Notes under the pieces: generated by a model
Databases searched by the model: none
Told to the model about the DNA's origin: nothing
The model's input: only the letters and a program-made list of their open reading frames with translations
Origin: Comamonas sp.
GTDB taxonomy: Bacteria; Pseudomonadota; Gammaproteobacteria; Burkholderiales; Burkholderiaceae_C
NCBI GenBank assembly: GCA_031277805.1
Contig: JAITLR010000021.1
Location: 100,404 to 164,403 of the forward strand
Length of the DNA stretch: 64,000 nucleotides
Direction of reading: 5' to 3'
In this document: in pieces, positions 54,167 to 63,733 of the stretch
Numbering within the stretch: the first letter of the stretch is position 1
How the letters are laid out: the number at the start of each line of letters is the position of its first letter
Made by a program: the position numbers and the translations under genes

Positions 54167-54846
54167 GGTTTTTTGGCTTTCAATATTTCCAGCACGGCAG
54201 TAGCGGCTGCCTGCTCACCCATGCGGCGGGAGGCTCCCTGCCCCTGGGCGCTGATATTCCATTCAGCCACCGTGCACTGAACCTTGAAGGTCTGCTTGTG
54301 CGCGGCGCCGGTAATTTCCACCACATCGTATTGCGGCAGCTTCATGCGCTTGCCTTGCAACAATTCCTGTAGTGCGGTTTTTGGGTCTTTGTCCACGGCG
54401 CGCATATGGGGGTTGATGTCCACACCCTCGAAGAGATGGTGCACGACTTTCTCACCCGCAGCAAAACCTGCGTCCAGATAGACGGCGCCAATCAGCGCTT
54501 CCACGGCATCCGCGAGGATGGAGGGGCGCTGCTTGCCGCCGGACTTGGATTCCCCCTCGCCCAGGCGCAGCAGCTCGGGCAATTGCAGCTGCAGTGCAAT
54601 CTTGTGCAGCGTGCCTTCCTTGACGAGGTTGGCCCGAACGCGCGAGAGATCGCCTTCAGGCATGGAGGCCAGCTTGGCATACAGCAAGCTGGAGATGGCC
54701 AGACTCAGCACCGAGTCGCCCAGAAATTCCAGGCGTTCGTTGTTGTCAGCCGAAAAGCTGCGGTGCGTGATGGCACGCTGCAGCAAAGCCGGGTTGGCAA
54801 ATTGGTGTTGCAGCCTTTGCTGCAGTGCGACTAGAGCAGGTTCCAC
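54163..54846 (-). CDS. rnc: Ribonuclease III
   Basis: 227 residues. [18 protein letters not shown] is the RNase III signature, carrying Glu and Asp catalytic residues, with the second acidic pair further on ([17 protein letters not shown]). The C-terminal dsRNA-binding domain reads [27 protein letters not shown] and ends near [14 protein letters not shown]. It processes rRNA precursors and double-stranded RNA. Preceded by the DUF4845-like gene 9 bases upstream of the start, and overlapping era. Confidence 0.97.
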   Translation of the reverse strand: MEPALVALQQRLQHQFANPALLQRAITHRSFSADNNERLEFLGDSVLSLAISSLLYAKLASMPEGDLSRVRANLVKEGTLHKIALQLQLPELLRLGEGESKSGGKQRPSILADAVEALIGAVYLDAGFAAGEKVVHHLFEGVDINPHMRAVDKDPKTALQELLQGKRMKLPQYDVVEITGAAHKQTFKVQCTVAEWNISAQGQGASRRMGEQAAATAVLEILKAKKP

Positions 54847-54855
54847 CTGAAAGGT

Positions 54856-55206
54856 CTATTTCTTGAAACGGTAAACAAGGTAGGCCGGGCCTACCAGATG
54901 AATGTCACGGGAGTACTCAAAGCCCGCAACGACTTTGTCATTGACTTTGCTCACCTGCAGGTCGTTGCCAGTGATGGACTTGATGTCATCAATCGCGGCC
55001 GAGCGGTCAAAGCTGGCCTTGACTTCGGCGACGGTATTGCCCTCAGCGGCAGCCTTGTTGGCAGCCTTGGTGATGGCCTGATACTCCAGCAGGACAGGCA
55101 CCGATTGTGCGCCAATCCCCACTACAGCGACCAGGATGGCCACCAGAAACACCAGACCGATAAAGGACAGGCCACGCTGGCGGCTACGCGATGCGAGATG
55201 CTTCAT
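54856..55206 (-). CDS. DUF4845-like single-span membrane protein
   Basis: 116 residues from ATG 55206 (MKHLASRSRQRGLSFIGLVF); GGGAGGAAG lies six bases upstream. Basic start followed by one membrane helix (LSFIGLVFLVAILVAVVGIGA, about 13-33), then a short periplasmic part (VPVLLEYQAITKAANKAAAEG, DIKSITGNDLQVSKVNDKVVAGFEYSRDI). This pseudopilin-like pattern and the position between lepB and rnc fit the DUF4845 family common in beta-proteobacteria. Function unknown; processing by LepB is a possibility. Confidence 0.82.
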   Translation of the reverse strand: MKHLASRSRQRGLSFIGLVFLVAILVAVVGIGAQSVPVLLEYQAITKAANKAAAEGNTVAEVKASFDRSAAIDDIKSITGNDLQVSKVNDKVVAGFEYSRDIHLVGPAYLVYRFKK

Positions 55207-55280
55207 GCTTTTCTTCCTCCCTCGGCGGACATGTCCCTGTCCGCGCATTCCAGAAAACTGACGAAACTAATGCCATTGGG

Positions 55281-55359
55281 ACTTACGCAAACAAGCCGGG
55301 CCGCCGCTGCGGATGCATCAAGACGGCTTCGCACTTGTCCGAGCCTGATCTGCGTAAGT
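55281..55359. mobile_element. Miniature element with terminal inverted repeats, copy B (79 bp)
   Basis: Left end ACTTACGCAAACAAGCCGGG at 55281-55300 and right end CTGATCTGCGTAAGT at 55345-55359; outer 9 bp are perfect inverted repeats. The left 30 bases are the reverse complement of the right part of copy A (38541-38570). The extra ~35 bases in the middle are absent from copy A. It lies between lepB and the DUF4845 gene. Confidence 0.55.
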
Positions 55360-55371
55360 CGTGGCTATGAA

Positions 55372-56349
55372 TTATTGGAAACGGCCAATACGGCTGAGAT
55401 CGCCAAAGTTCATCCAGACAAAGAAGGCCTTGCCCACGATGTTCTTGTCGGGCACAAAACCCCAGTAGCGAGAATCCAGCGAGTTGTCGCGGTTGTCGCC
55501 CATCATGAAGTAGTAACCTTCCGGCACCTTGCAGGTCACGCCTTCGACGCTGTAGCGGCAGTTTTCCTTGAACTCGAAGTTGCTGGCGCCCTGGATGAAG
55601 GCCGGCACATCGTTGTTGACGATGATGCGGTGCGGCACATCGCCCAGAGTTTCCTCGAACTGCTTGAAGTAGCGCATCACATCGCGATCCAGAAAGTCGG
55701 GCAGCTCACGTGTGGGCAGCTCCTTGCCATTGATGGTCAGGCGCTTGTTGATATAGGCCACCTCGTCACCCGGCACACCCACCACACGCTTGATGTAGTC
55801 CAGCGTGGGCTGGGGTGGGTAGCGGAACACCATCACATCGCCGCGCTGAGGTTTGTTGCCTTCGGTGATCTTCTTGTTGATCACGGGCAGGCGAATGCCG
55901 TAGGTGAACTTGTTCACGAGGATCAGGTCGCCCACCATCAGCGTCGGGATCATGGAGCCCGAGGGAATCTTGAAGGGCTCGAACAGAAACGAGCGCAGCA
56001 CGAACACGATGGCAATCACCGGGAACAGACCCGCGGTCCAGTCCAGCCACCAGGGCTGCATGAGGATGCGGCCCTTGGCCTCTTCCGAGACTTCGATATC
56101 CGTCTTGGCGATGCCCATGCGATCAAGCTCGGCACGGCGCTCCACGGCTGCCTGCTCCACCGCTGCTGCCGCAGCGCGGCGCTGGGGCAGGAAGTAAAAG
56201 CGCTCTGCCAGCCAGTAGATGCCGGTCACCACGGTCGCCAGAAACAGCAGCAGGGCAAAGTTGCCTTCGATGGAGCCGGTGTACCAGGCTGCGATATAGC
56301 CGACAAAGGCCGCCAGGATGACGGCTGTGATCCACTGCATGACTTGCAT
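55372..56349 (-). CDS. lepB: Signal peptidase I
   Basis: 325 residues. Two N-terminal helices (WITAVILAAFVGYIAAWYTG and FALLLFLATVVTGIYWLAERF), a third near DWTAGLFPVIAIVFVLRSFL, then the catalytic Ser in IPSGSMIPTLMVGDLILVNKF and the lysine in YIKRVVGVPGDEVAY, followed by the GYYFMMGDNRDNSLDSRYWGFVP box. It cleaves signal peptides at the outer face of the inner membrane. It overlaps lepA by one base (TAATG). Confidence 0.97.
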   Translation of the reverse strand: MQVMQWITAVILAAFVGYIAAWYTGSIEGNFALLLFLATVVTGIYWLAERFYFLPQRRAAAAAVEQAAVERRAELDRMGIAKTDIEVSEEAKGRILMQPWWLDWTAGLFPVIAIVFVLRSFLFEPFKIPSGSMIPTLMVGDLILVNKFTYGIRLPVINKKITEGNKPQRGDVMVFRYPPQPTLDYIKRVVGVPGDEVAYINKRLTINGKELPTRELPDFLDRDVMRYFKQFEETLGDVPHRIIVNNDVPAFIQGASNFEFKENCRYSVEGVTCKVPEGYYFMMGDNRDNSLDSRYWGFVPDKNIVGKAFFVWMNFGDLSRIGRFQ

Positions 56350-58157
56350 TATTCCTCCACTTGCAGAATGGCCAGGAAGGCTTCCTGCGGCACTTCCACC
56401 GAGCCGATCTGCTTCATGCGCTTCTTGCCGGCCTTCTGTTTCTCAAGCAGCTTGCGCTTGCGGCTGACGTCGCCGCCATAGCACTTGGCCAGCACGTTCT
56501 TGCGCATGGCCTTGACGGTTTCACGTGCAATGATGTTGGCACCGATGGCGGCCTGAATGGCCACATCGAACATCTGACGGCTGATGATCTCGCGCATCTT
56601 GGCCACCACGGCACGGCCGCGATAGGTGGCTTGCGAGCGGTGCACGATGATGGACAGCGCATCGACCTTGTCGCCGTTGAGCAGAATGTCCACCTTGACC
56701 ACGTCGGAGGCTCGGTACTCGAGGAACTCGTAGTCCATGGAGGCATATCCGCGCGAGACCGACTTGAGCTTGTCGAAGAAGTCCAGCACGATTTCACCCA
56801 GCGGCATCTCATAGGTCAGCATGACCTGACGGCCGTGATAAGCCATGTTCTTCTGGATACCGCGCTTCTGGTTGGCCAGCGTCATCACCGGGCCCACATA
56901 GTCTTGCGGCATGTACAGATGCACCGTGACGATAGGCTCACGGATTTCCTCCATGCGCCCCTGATCGGGCATCTTGGAGGGGTTCTCCACCTGGATGACT
57001 TCGCCATCGGCCTTGACCACTTCGTAGACCACACTGGGAGCGGTGGTGATCAGGTCCTGATCGAATTCGCGCTCCAGACGCTCCTGCACGATTTCCATGT
57101 GCAGCAGACCCAGGAAGCCACAACGGAAGCCAAAGCCCAGCGCCTGCGAGACTTCGGGCTCGAACTGCAGGGCTGCGTCGTTGAGCTGCAGCTTTTCCAG
57201 CGCATCACGCAACTGGTCGTATTCGGAGGCTTCGGTCGGGTACAGACCGGCAAACACCTGAGGCTTGACTTCCTTGAAGCCGGGCAGCGGCTCGCTGGCA
57301 GGACCCAGATTGTTGGGCAGCTTTTTTTCCAGCGTAATGGTGTCGCCCACCTTGGCGGCCTTGAGCTCCTTGATGCCGGCAATGATGTAGCCCACCTCAC
57401 CAGCCTTGAGCGAGTCGCGCGCTTCGTTGGCGGGTGTGAACACGCCGATGCTGTTGGCTTCATAGGCGGCACTGGTCGCCATCATCTTGAAGCGTTCGTT
57501 CTTCTTGAGCTCGCCATCGACCACACGCACCAGCATCACGACGCCAACGTAGGGGTCGAACCAGCTGTCCACGATCATGGCGCGCAGAGGACCATCAGGG
57601 TTGCCCTTGGGGGCGGGCACCTTGGCCACGATGGCTTCCAGAATCTCGTCGATACCCATGCCGGTCTTGGCCGAACAGGGGATAGCGTCGCTGGCGTCGA
57701 TGCCGATCACGTCTTCGATCTCGGCCTTGGCATTGTCGGGATCGGCCTGAGGCAGATCCATCTTGTTGAGCACGGCAAACACTTCCACGCCTAGGTCCAG
57801 TGCCGTGTAGCAGTTGGCTACGGTCTGGGCTTCCACGCCCTGGGAAGCATCAACCACCAGCAGGCCGCCTTCGCAGGCCGACAGCGAGCGCGAGACTTCA
57901 TAGGAAAAGTCCACGTGGCCAGGGGTGTCGATCAGGTTCAGGTTGTAGACCTTGCCGTCCTGAGCCTTGTATTGCAAGGCCGCAGTCTGGGCCTTGATGG
58001 TGATGCCGCGCTCTTTCTCGATGTCCATCGAGTCAAGCACTTGCGCCTCCATGTCACGCGCAGCGAGACCGCCGCAGCGCTGGATCAGGCGGTCCGCCAA
58101 CGTGGACTTGCCATGGTCAATGTGCGCAATGATGGAGAAATTACGGATGTGGTTCAT
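56349..58157 (-). CDS. lepA: Elongation factor 4 (LepA)
   Basis: 602 residues. G1 [18 protein letters not shown]2/G3 [13 protein letters not shown] and [19 protein letters not shown]4 NKMDL; the EF-4-specific C-terminal end reads [32 protein letters not shown]. It back-translocates or assists stalled ribosomes. ATG 58157 is preferred; an ATG one codon before is also open. A hairpin at 58206-58240 lies just upstream, and lepB follows. Confidence 0.98.
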   Translation of the reverse strand: MNHIRNFSIIAHIDHGKSTLADRLIQRCGGLAARDMEAQVLDSMDIEKERGITIKAQTAALQYKAQDGKVYNLNLIDTPGHVDFSYEVSRSLSACEGGLLVVDASQGVEAQTVANCYTALDLGVEVFAVLNKMDLPQADPDNAKAEIEDVIGIDASDAIPCSAKTGMGIDEILEAIVAKVPAPKGNPDGPLRAMIVDSWFDPYVGVVMLVRVVDGELKKNERFKMMATSAAYEANSIGVFTPANEARDSLKAGEVGYIIAGIKELKAAKVGDTITLEKKLPNNLGPASEPLPGFKEVKPQVFAGLYPTEASEYDQLRDALEKLQLNDAALQFEPEVSQALGFGFRCGFLGLLHMEIVQERLEREFDQDLITTAPSVVYEVVKADGEVIQVENPSKMPDQGRMEEIREPIVTVHLYMPQDYVGPVMTLANQKRGIQKNMAYHGRQVMLTYEMPLGEIVLDFFDKLKSVSRGYASMDYEFLEYRASDVVKVDILLNGDKVDALSIIVHRSQATYRGRAVVAKMREIISRQMFDVAIQAAIGANIIARETVKAMRKNVLAKCYGGDVSRKRKLLEKQKAGKKRMKQIGSVEVPQEAFLAILQVEE

Positions 58158-58205
58158 CAACGAGAAAGACAGCTTGGAATTGAAAAACAGTGGTCTGCAG
58201 AGACA

Positions 58206-58240
58206 AGAAAAAAGGGCGCGACCCTCAGCGGCGCGCCCTT
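58206..58240 (-). terminator. Hairpin between mucD and lepA (terminator or lepA leader element)
   Basis: AAGGGCGCG (58212-58220) and CGCGCCCTT (58232-58240) form a 9-bp stem; on the minus strand it is followed by a T-rich tract (58206-58213 read as T). It could end the mucD transcript. A TACAAT-like -10 for lepA at 58279-58284 lies before it, so it could instead sit in the lepA leader. Confidence 0.6.
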
Positions 58241-58581
58241 AACCAACAATCTTTGGCAACTGCGATAGTTGGGACTTCATTGTAGGCAAAACTGGCCGCA
58301 AACAAAGACCCAGCAAGGCTTGACAAGTTCCGGTTTGTGATTTTCGACTTCATTTATCAACAATTTATTCACAGACCCGAAAATGCTTTTTGCCCATCAG
58401 CAGCCGGAGATTGCAAAGGCTTTTGCACCGCTTGAAAACCGCCCGTAAGTGCTGATTTTTTTGCGTCCAACCACCATGCATTTGCGTTGGATTCTACCCA
58501 ATGGCATAGGGTCACTGACAGGACAGGTCTTGCACCCTATTCCAGATCATGAAATGAGTACCAGACCTGTCGGCTTCACAC
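58241..58581. other. Gene-free region between mucD and lepA
   Basis: About 340 bases, AT-richer than its surroundings, with a TACAAT on the minus strand at 58279-58284 as a possible lepA -10 and no good -35. No ORF with family similarity, RNA gene or repeat was recognised. Confidence 0.5.
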
Positions 58582-60075
58582 TTACTTGGATGGACGGATC
58601 AGCACGTACTGCGCCCAGTCACCACGACGCACCAGCACGTTGACAGGCTTGGACTTGTCAGCCTTGGCCCATGCCGCTTCAAAGCTCTTGAGATCCATGA
58701 CCTCCACATTGGCCAGCTGCAGGATGACATCGCCTTCGCGCAGGCCGGCGCGGGCGGCTGCATCCACGGCAGCCATGACGCGCACACCGCCCTTGACGGC
58801 CAGCTCCTTCTTCTGTGCGGCAGTCAGCTCACCCAGCTTCAGACCCAGAGACTTGTTCTCCAGCGCACCTTGAGACGGTTTGCTGCTCTCTGCGCCCTTG
58901 GTCTTGACCGCCTCGTCACTGGGCACTTCGGCGATCACCATGCTCAACTCCTTGAGTTTGCCGCGGCGCAGCACCGTGATCGTGCTCTTGGTGCCTGGTT
59001 TGGTATTGCCCACCATGCGCGGCAGATCGGAGACCTTCTCTATGTTCTTGCCCTCGAACTTGGTGATCACGTCGCCAGCCTCCACACCTGCCTTGGCTGC
59101 AGGAGAGTCAGGCTCGACCGCAGAGACCAGCGCGCCTTCCGCCTTGCCCAGACCAATGGATTCCGCCACTTCCTTGGTCACGGGGCCAATCTGCACGCCG
59201 ATGCGTCCACGCGTGACCTTGCCGCTAGCGCGCAACTGATCGCTGACGCGAATCGCTTCATCCACGGGAATGGCAAAGCTGATACCCATGAAGCCGCCCG
59301 AGCGTGAATAGATCTGGCTGTTGATGCCCACCACTTCACCGCGCATATTGATCAGCGGGCCGCCCGAGTTACCGGGGTTGATGGCCACATCGGTCTGGAT
59401 GAAAGGCAGATAGTCACCGGTATCACGCTGCTTGGCCGAGACAATACCGGCCGTCACGGAATTTTCCAACCCGAACGGCGAACCGATGGCCATGACCCAT
59501 TCGCCCACACGCAGCTTGCTCACATCGCCAATCTTCACGGCGGGCAAATTCTTGGCATCGATCTTGACCACGGCCACATCGGTGCGCTTGTCGGCCCCCA
59601 CAATCTTGGCCTTGAACTCGCGCTTGTCGGTCAGCGTCACGATGACCTCATCGGCGCCATCGACCACGTGGGCATTGGTCATCACATATCCATCGGCCGT
59701 GAGGATGAAACCCGAGCCCACGCCGCGTGGCTGCTCTTCATCAGACTGTCCGCCCTTGGGCGCGCGCTGACGCGGCACATTGGGCACGGGCAGGCCAAAG
59801 CGGCGGAAGAACTCCAGCATGTCTTCATCCATGCCCAGAGCATCGCCAGCATTGTTGGAAACTTTCTCCAGCGTGCGGATATTCACCACCGATGGCCCAA
59901 CCTGATCAACCAGGTCCGTAAAGTCCGGCAAACCACGCGCGGCGGCCGTACTCTGCGCATGGGCTGCAGTGACCGGCAGCATTGCGCCACCTGCCAGAGC
60001 AGCCACAACCATGGCAGAGGCCAAAGCGGTGGCAGAGACTTGGGACTTGAGCAACATCCAGGCAGGTGTACGCAT
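58582..60075 (-). CDS. mucD: Do-family periplasmic serine protease (MucD/DegP-like)
   Basis: 497 residues. Signal peptide at the start (ALASAMVVAALAGGAMLPVTAAHAQS). Trypsin-like domain with the catalytic His in VMTNAHVVDGADE, Asp in RTDVAVVKIDA and Ser in INPGNSGGPLINMRG. Two PDZ domains follow (near RIGVQIGPVTKEVAES and GLKLGELTAAQKKELAV). It removes damaged envelope proteins and in many proteobacteria restrains sigma-E signalling. It is third in the rpoE-rseA-mucD group; 276 bases separate it from rseA. Confidence 0.95.
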   Translation of the reverse strand: MRTPAWMLLKSQVSATALASAMVVAALAGGAMLPVTAAHAQSTAAARGLPDFTDLVDQVGPSVVNIRTLEKVSNNAGDALGMDEDMLEFFRRFGLPVPNVPRQRAPKGGQSDEEQPRGVGSGFILTADGYVMTNAHVVDGADEVIVTLTDKREFKAKIVGADKRTDVAVVKIDAKNLPAVKIGDVSKLRVGEWVMAIGSPFGLENSVTAGIVSAKQRDTGDYLPFIQTDVAINPGNSGGPLINMRGEVVGINSQIYSRSGGFMGISFAIPVDEAIRVSDQLRASGKVTRGRIGVQIGPVTKEVAESIGLGKAEGALVSAVEPDSPAAKAGVEAGDVITKFEGKNIEKVSDLPRMVGNTKPGTKSTITVLRRGKLKELSMVIAEVPSDEAVKTKGAESSKPSQGALENKSLGLKLGELTAAQKKELAVKGGVRVMAAVDAAARAGLREGDVILQLANVEVMDLKSFEAAWAKADKSKPVNVLVRRGDWAQYVLIRPSK

Positions 60076-60276
60076 CGTTATTGTTCCTTGTTCAATGTGT
60101 CTGAAGAGTCCGGGCCAGTTTCCAGCGGGACAGTCTGATCATGAGTTCGCACAGGCTCGAAGCCCCATTCTGGCAAAGCCACAAGGGGGCCGGTAGAGGC
60201 AAAGGCTGCTTTCAGTCAAAATCTGCGGCCCGCCAGTCACTGCTGTTATGGCAACTGAGGGCCATGAATTCAAAAT

Positions 60277-60318
60277 CAATAGCCGTCTGCGCAAGCAGGA
60301 TAAGCGTTAGAGGGTAAA
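60277..60318. repeat. Palindromic intergenic repeat, copy 8 (degenerate)
   Basis: AATAGCCGTCTGCGCAAGCA then GGATAAGCGTTAGAGG; the layout is similar to copy 5 but less conserved. It lies between mucD and rseA. Confidence 0.5.
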
Positions 60319-60351
60319 AATCCTTGAAACTCTATCAGCGCGCACCCGACA

Positions 60352-61149
60352 TCAATGGCGAGTGGCCGAGCCAAAGCTTGCATTGCGCAGAAAGCTGGCG
60401 GGCATTTGCAGATTCGGCGCGCTGCTGTACTGCGGATGGGCTGCCAGCAGCTCGTCCAGACGAGGATCGCGCAGCATCACGGTCTGACCATTGGGACCCG
60501 CAACCGCCACCACGGAAGAAGACTGGGCTTGCGCCCCCAGAGGAATGCCGGACTCCTGCTCGGCAGCAGGATTGCCCATCAGGGTATTGACCGACAAAGG
60601 CGCTGCCGCATTGGCAGGAGCCGAGGCCACAAGCACCGCATCAGGCGTGACGGCAGCCAGCTGCGTGCCCTGACGGCCGCCCAAGCCTCCACCTGCCAGC
60701 ATCACGCCCCAGCCCACAGCAGCGACTGCAGCAACCGAGGCGAAGCCCGCAGCCATCTTCCAGCGGAACACCGATGCATTGGCTGCCTGCCTCGCAGGCA
60801 TGGAGACCACTGTCGCAGTGCCGCTTTGCCTCTTGCCCATATCTGCTGGAGCAATTTGCTCAAGCTCGCCAGGCAGCAGGCTTTGGGCAGATTCCGGCTG
60901 AATACCCAGATCAATACCGCGTATGGGTTCCCGCTCCATATGGGCACGCACGCCGCTCAGGATGTCATGGCGGCTGTGATGCGCCAGTTCGGGCGAACGC
61001 AGCACGTCCCCAATCAGGTGGTACATGCGCCAGGATTGCTGGCCATCGTCACTCTCTGCAAAAGAAAGCACGGCCTGCATGTACTGCGAGTCGGCCTCGC
61101 CATCCACCAGAGCCGAAAGCTGCTCGCGCTTGATCAGATCGTCATTCAT
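60352..61149 (-). CDS. rseA: Anti-sigma-E factor RseA-like
   Basis: 265 residues from ATG 61149. The cytoplasmic N-terminus has the RseA pattern LIKREQLSALVDGEADSQYM and SWRMYHLIGDVLRSPELAHH. A single membrane helix follows (MAAGFASVAAVAAVGWGVMLAGG, about 140-165), then a periplasmic Ala/Pro-rich part (TLMGNPAAEQESGIPLGAQA) that is poorly conserved. It should bind RpoE and be cleaved by site-1/site-2 proteolysis on stress. ATG 61149 is preferred for its AGGTG RBS; an ATG at 61173 is also open. rseB is missing between this gene and mucD. Confidence 0.88.
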   Translation of the reverse strand: MNDDLIKREQLSALVDGEADSQYMQAVLSFAESDDGQQSWRMYHLIGDVLRSPELAHHSRHDILSGVRAHMEREPIRGIDLGIQPESAQSLLPGELEQIAPADMGKRQSGTATVVSMPARQAANASVFRWKMAAGFASVAAVAAVGWGVMLAGGGLGGRQGTQLAAVTPDAVLVASAPANAAAPLSVNTLMGNPAAEQESGIPLGAQAQSSSVVAVAGPNGQTVMLRDPRLDELLAAHPQYSSAPNLQMPASFLRNASFGSATRH

Positions 61150-61176
61150 GAAGTTCACCTGCTCGTCCTGCATGTA

Positions 61177-61806
61177 CTACCAACGCTTGCCAGTCTGGCG
61201 CTCCAGCAAGGGTTTGACCCTTGCCGAAATGGCCTCACGCGCCCGAAAGATGCGTGAGCGCACCGTGCCAATGGGACAGTCCATGGCCTGCGCAATTTCC
61301 TCATAGCTCAAACCCTCAATCTCGCGCAGCGTGACAGCCTGGCGCAGATCCTCGGGCAAAGCCTCCATGGCAGCATTGACGGCCTCGGCAATCTCCTGAG
61401 CCGCCAACACTGTTTCCGGGGTTTCCTGGGTGGTTAGTTCTCGTCCGAGAGAAGAAGTTTCATCCTCGTCATCCCCAGTGTGTAACGCACTCTCGGTCAC
61501 GACCGGAGAGCGGTGCATTTCCATCAGCGTCTTCTTGGCCGTATTGACGGCAATGCGGTATAGCCAGGTGTAGAACTGCGCCTCGCCCCGAAACTGGTGC
61601 AGCGCCTTGTAGGCACGGATGAAGGTTTCCTGCGCAATGTCCTGCACGATGTCCACATCGCGCACCATGCGGCCCACCAGCCTCTCGATACGGCGCTGGT
61701 ATTTGATGACCAGCAACTCAAAGGCCCGGGTATCACCGGCATTGGCGCGCTCGACCAATGCCAGATCACTGTCAGCGGATGAAGTGGGAAAATCGGGAGG
61801 TGTCAT
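61177..61806 (-). CDS. rpoE: RNA polymerase sigma factor RpoE (ECF sigma-E/AlgU)
   Basis: 209 residues. Sigma-70 region 2 (ELLVIKYQRRIERLVGRMVRDVDIVQDIAQETFIRAYKAL, with WLYRIAVNTAKK) and region 4 (ALPEDLRQAVTLREIEGLSYEEIAQAMDCPIGTVRSRIFRAREAI) with the helix-turn-helix. It directs envelope-stress genes such as mucD. The N-terminal 14 residues are polar. First of rpoE-rseA-mucD; the stop is 27 bases before the preferred rseA start. Confidence 0.97.
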   Translation of the reverse strand: MTPPDFPTSSADSDLALVERANAGDTRAFELLVIKYQRRIERLVGRMVRDVDIVQDIAQETFIRAYKALHQFRGEAQFYTWLYRIAVNTAKKTLMEMHRSPVVTESALHTGDDEDETSSLGRELTTQETPETVLAAQEIAEAVNAAMEALPEDLRQAVTLREIEGLSYEEIAQAMDCPIGTVRSRIFRAREAISARVKPLLERQTGKRW

Positions 61807-61845
61807 GAATAGCCAAGCGGCGTGCTGCCATAACCGGCGCGGACT

Positions 61846-62328
61846 CTAGCCCTGCTTTGCCAGCAGCACGACCGAAGAATATACCGCACGCCGCAAGTCG
61901 CCCCATTGGGCAGGGCTGTGTTGCTGTCGCAGCAAAATCCATAGCACCTTGCGCTTGAAGAACAAGGACTGGGCCGGCAACAGGCTGGAAGCACTCAACC
62001 ATAGCCAATTGCCGCCGTCCAGGCCCACCTTGAGTCTGACAAACTGCGTCCCCTTGTCAGGCTGATCTGGCAGATCGATCTGCCACTGCTCTCCATTCCA
62101 TTGCAACAGACCTTGTGGCCACTCTCGCCACTGCCCGAGCAGCATCCCTGTAGCCAATATCAACACCACACAGGCCGCCAGCAACGGCCCGCCGCGCCAC
62201 TGAGCCATATGACACCAGACCAGCAAGACCATTGCAAGCAGCAGCCATAGCAGTACCAACGCCGCTGCAGCCCGGCGTGGCCGCTCGAAGCCATAGCTCA
62301 CCGCGGGAGCGTGGTAGCGGATGCTCAT
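61846..62328 (-). CDS. YgfX (CptA)-like membrane protein
   Basis: 160 residues from ATG 62328. Two N-terminal helices (RAAAALVLLWLLLAMVLLVW and GGPLLAACVVLILATGMLLG), then a soluble part in which LLQWNGEQWQI, the DGGNWLWLSASSLLPAQ segment and the end AQWGDLRRAVYSS follow the YgfX pattern (W-G-x-x-W, LWL-x-A, W-x-DLRR) as I recall it. YgfX/CptA is known as the toxin of the ygfYX pair in enterobacteria; no ygfY (sdhE)-like gene is next to it here. It lies between fabF and rpoE. Assignment rests on motif resemblance by eye. Confidence 0.65.
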   Translation of the reverse strand: MSIRYHAPAVSYGFERPRRAAAALVLLWLLLAMVLLVWCHMAQWRGGPLLAACVVLILATGMLLGQWREWPQGLLQWNGEQWQIDLPDQPDKGTQFVRLKVGLDGGNWLWLSASSLLPAQSLFFKRKVLWILLRQQHSPAQWGDLRRAVYSSVVLLAKQG

Positions 62329-62387
62329 GGATGCAGTGTGCAAAAGGTCGGCTCTTTGTCGTCTAGGGAAAGCACTGCAGAAACAAC

Positions 62388-62419
62388 AAAGCCCGCAAGG
62401 CCATGCCTGTACGGGCTTT
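62388..62419 (-). terminator. Terminator-like hairpin after fabF
   Basis: AAAGCCCG (62388-62395) and CGGGCTTT (62412-62419) with inner AGG/CCT pairing; on the minus strand the stem is followed by TTTGTTGTTT, only moderately T-rich. Confidence 0.5.
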
Positions 62420-62449
62420 TGCGGTGACCTGCGAAGGTCAAATCAGAGC

Positions 62450-63697
62450 TTAGACACGCTTGAACACCAGCGTGCCATTGGTACCGCCGAAGCCAAAGTT
62501 GTTCTTTACCGCCACTTCCAGCTTGGCGTCACGCGCCACATTGGCACAGTAATCCAGGTCGCAGTCAGGATCCTGATTGTCCAGGTTGATGGTTGGCGGG
62601 ATCTTTTGATCGTACAAAGCCATCACTGTGAACACGCTCTCGATGCCACCGGCGCCACCCAGCAGGTGACCTGTCATGGACTTGGTCGAACTGACCACAA
62701 GACCATTCTTCGCGTGCTCACCCATGGCCGCCTTGATGGCGTTGGACTCATTCGCATCACCCAGAGGTGTGGAAGTGCCATGCGCATTCAGGTAGTTGAC
62801 CTGATCCTGGTTTACACCAGCGTTGCGCAGAGCGTTGAGCATGGCGCGGCGAGGGCCGTCCATATTGGGAGCAGTCATATGACCTGCGTCGGCACTCATG
62901 CCAAAGCCTGCCAGCTCCGCGTAAATCTTGGCGCCGCGGGCCTTGGCATGTTCGTACTCTTCGAGCACCAGCACACCGGCACCTTCGCCCAGCACAAAAC
63001 CGTCACGGTCCTTGTCCCAGGGGCGCGAGGCAGCCTTGGGGTCGTCGTTGCGCGTGGAAAGCGCACGCATGGCGGCAAAGCCACCAACACCCAGGGGCGA
63101 CACAGTGGCTTCTGTACCACCGGCCACGACGATGTCGGCATCGCCGTATTCAATCATGCGTCCGGCTTCACCGATACAGTGCAGGCCTGTGGTACAGGCT
63201 GTCACGATCGACAGATTCGGCCCCTTGAAGCCAAAGCGCATGGACACATGCCCTGCCACCATGTTGATGATGGAAGCAGGCACGAAGAACGGCGTGATGC
63301 GGCGAGGACCACGGGCCGCCAGTTCTGCGTGGGTATTCTCGATCAGCGGCAGGCCGCCAATACCCGAGCCGATCACGCAAGCAATGCGTGTGGCCAGGTC
63401 TTCGGACAGGGCTTCGCCTGTGGGCAGGCCTGCGTCCAGAACGGCTTGCTCCGCAGCCGCGATGCCGTAATGAATGAAGGTATCCATGGAGCGCGCATCC
63501 TTGGCGCTCATGTATTTCTCCACATCAAATCCCTTGACCTCACCTGCAATCTTGCAAGAGAAGTTCGACGCATCGAACTTGGTGATGAGGTCAATGCCGG
63601 ACTTACCGGCCAAAAGATTGGCCCAGGCGTCTCCCACCGTGTTACCCACGGGGGAAATGCAACCCAGGCCGGTCACGACAACGCGACGACGGCTCAT
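62450..63697 (-). CDS. fabF: 3-oxoacyl-[acyl-carrier-protein] synthase II
   Basis: 415 residues. Condensing enzyme of fatty acid elongation. [23 protein letters not shown] start, the active-site cysteine in [16 protein letters not shown], and the two histidines in [13 protein letters not shown] and [15 protein letters not shown] are diagnostic. It works on AcpP-bound chains; acpP lies 36 bases upstream on the same strand. Followed by the YgfX-like gene and rpoE. Confidence 0.98.
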   Translation of the reverse strand: MSRRRVVVTGLGCISPVGNTVGDAWANLLAGKSGIDLITKFDASNFSCKIAGEVKGFDVEKYMSAKDARSMDTFIHYGIAAAEQAVLDAGLPTGEALSEDLATRIACVIGSGIGGLPLIENTHAELAARGPRRITPFFVPASIINMVAGHVSMRFGFKGPNLSIVTACTTGLHCIGEAGRMIEYGDADIVVAGGTEATVSPLGVGGFAAMRALSTRNDDPKAASRPWDKDRDGFVLGEGAGVLVLEEYEHAKARGAKIYAELAGFGMSADAGHMTAPNMDGPRRAMLNALRNAGVNQDQVNYLNAHGTSTPLGDANESNAIKAAMGEHAKNGLVVSSTKSMTGHLLGGAGGIESVFTVMALYDQKIPPTINLDNQDPDCDLDYCANVARDAKLEVAVKNNFGFGGTNGTLVFKRV

Positions 63698-63733
63698 GCG
63701 TTCAAACCTTTAACTGATCGCTGAAAAAAGACC

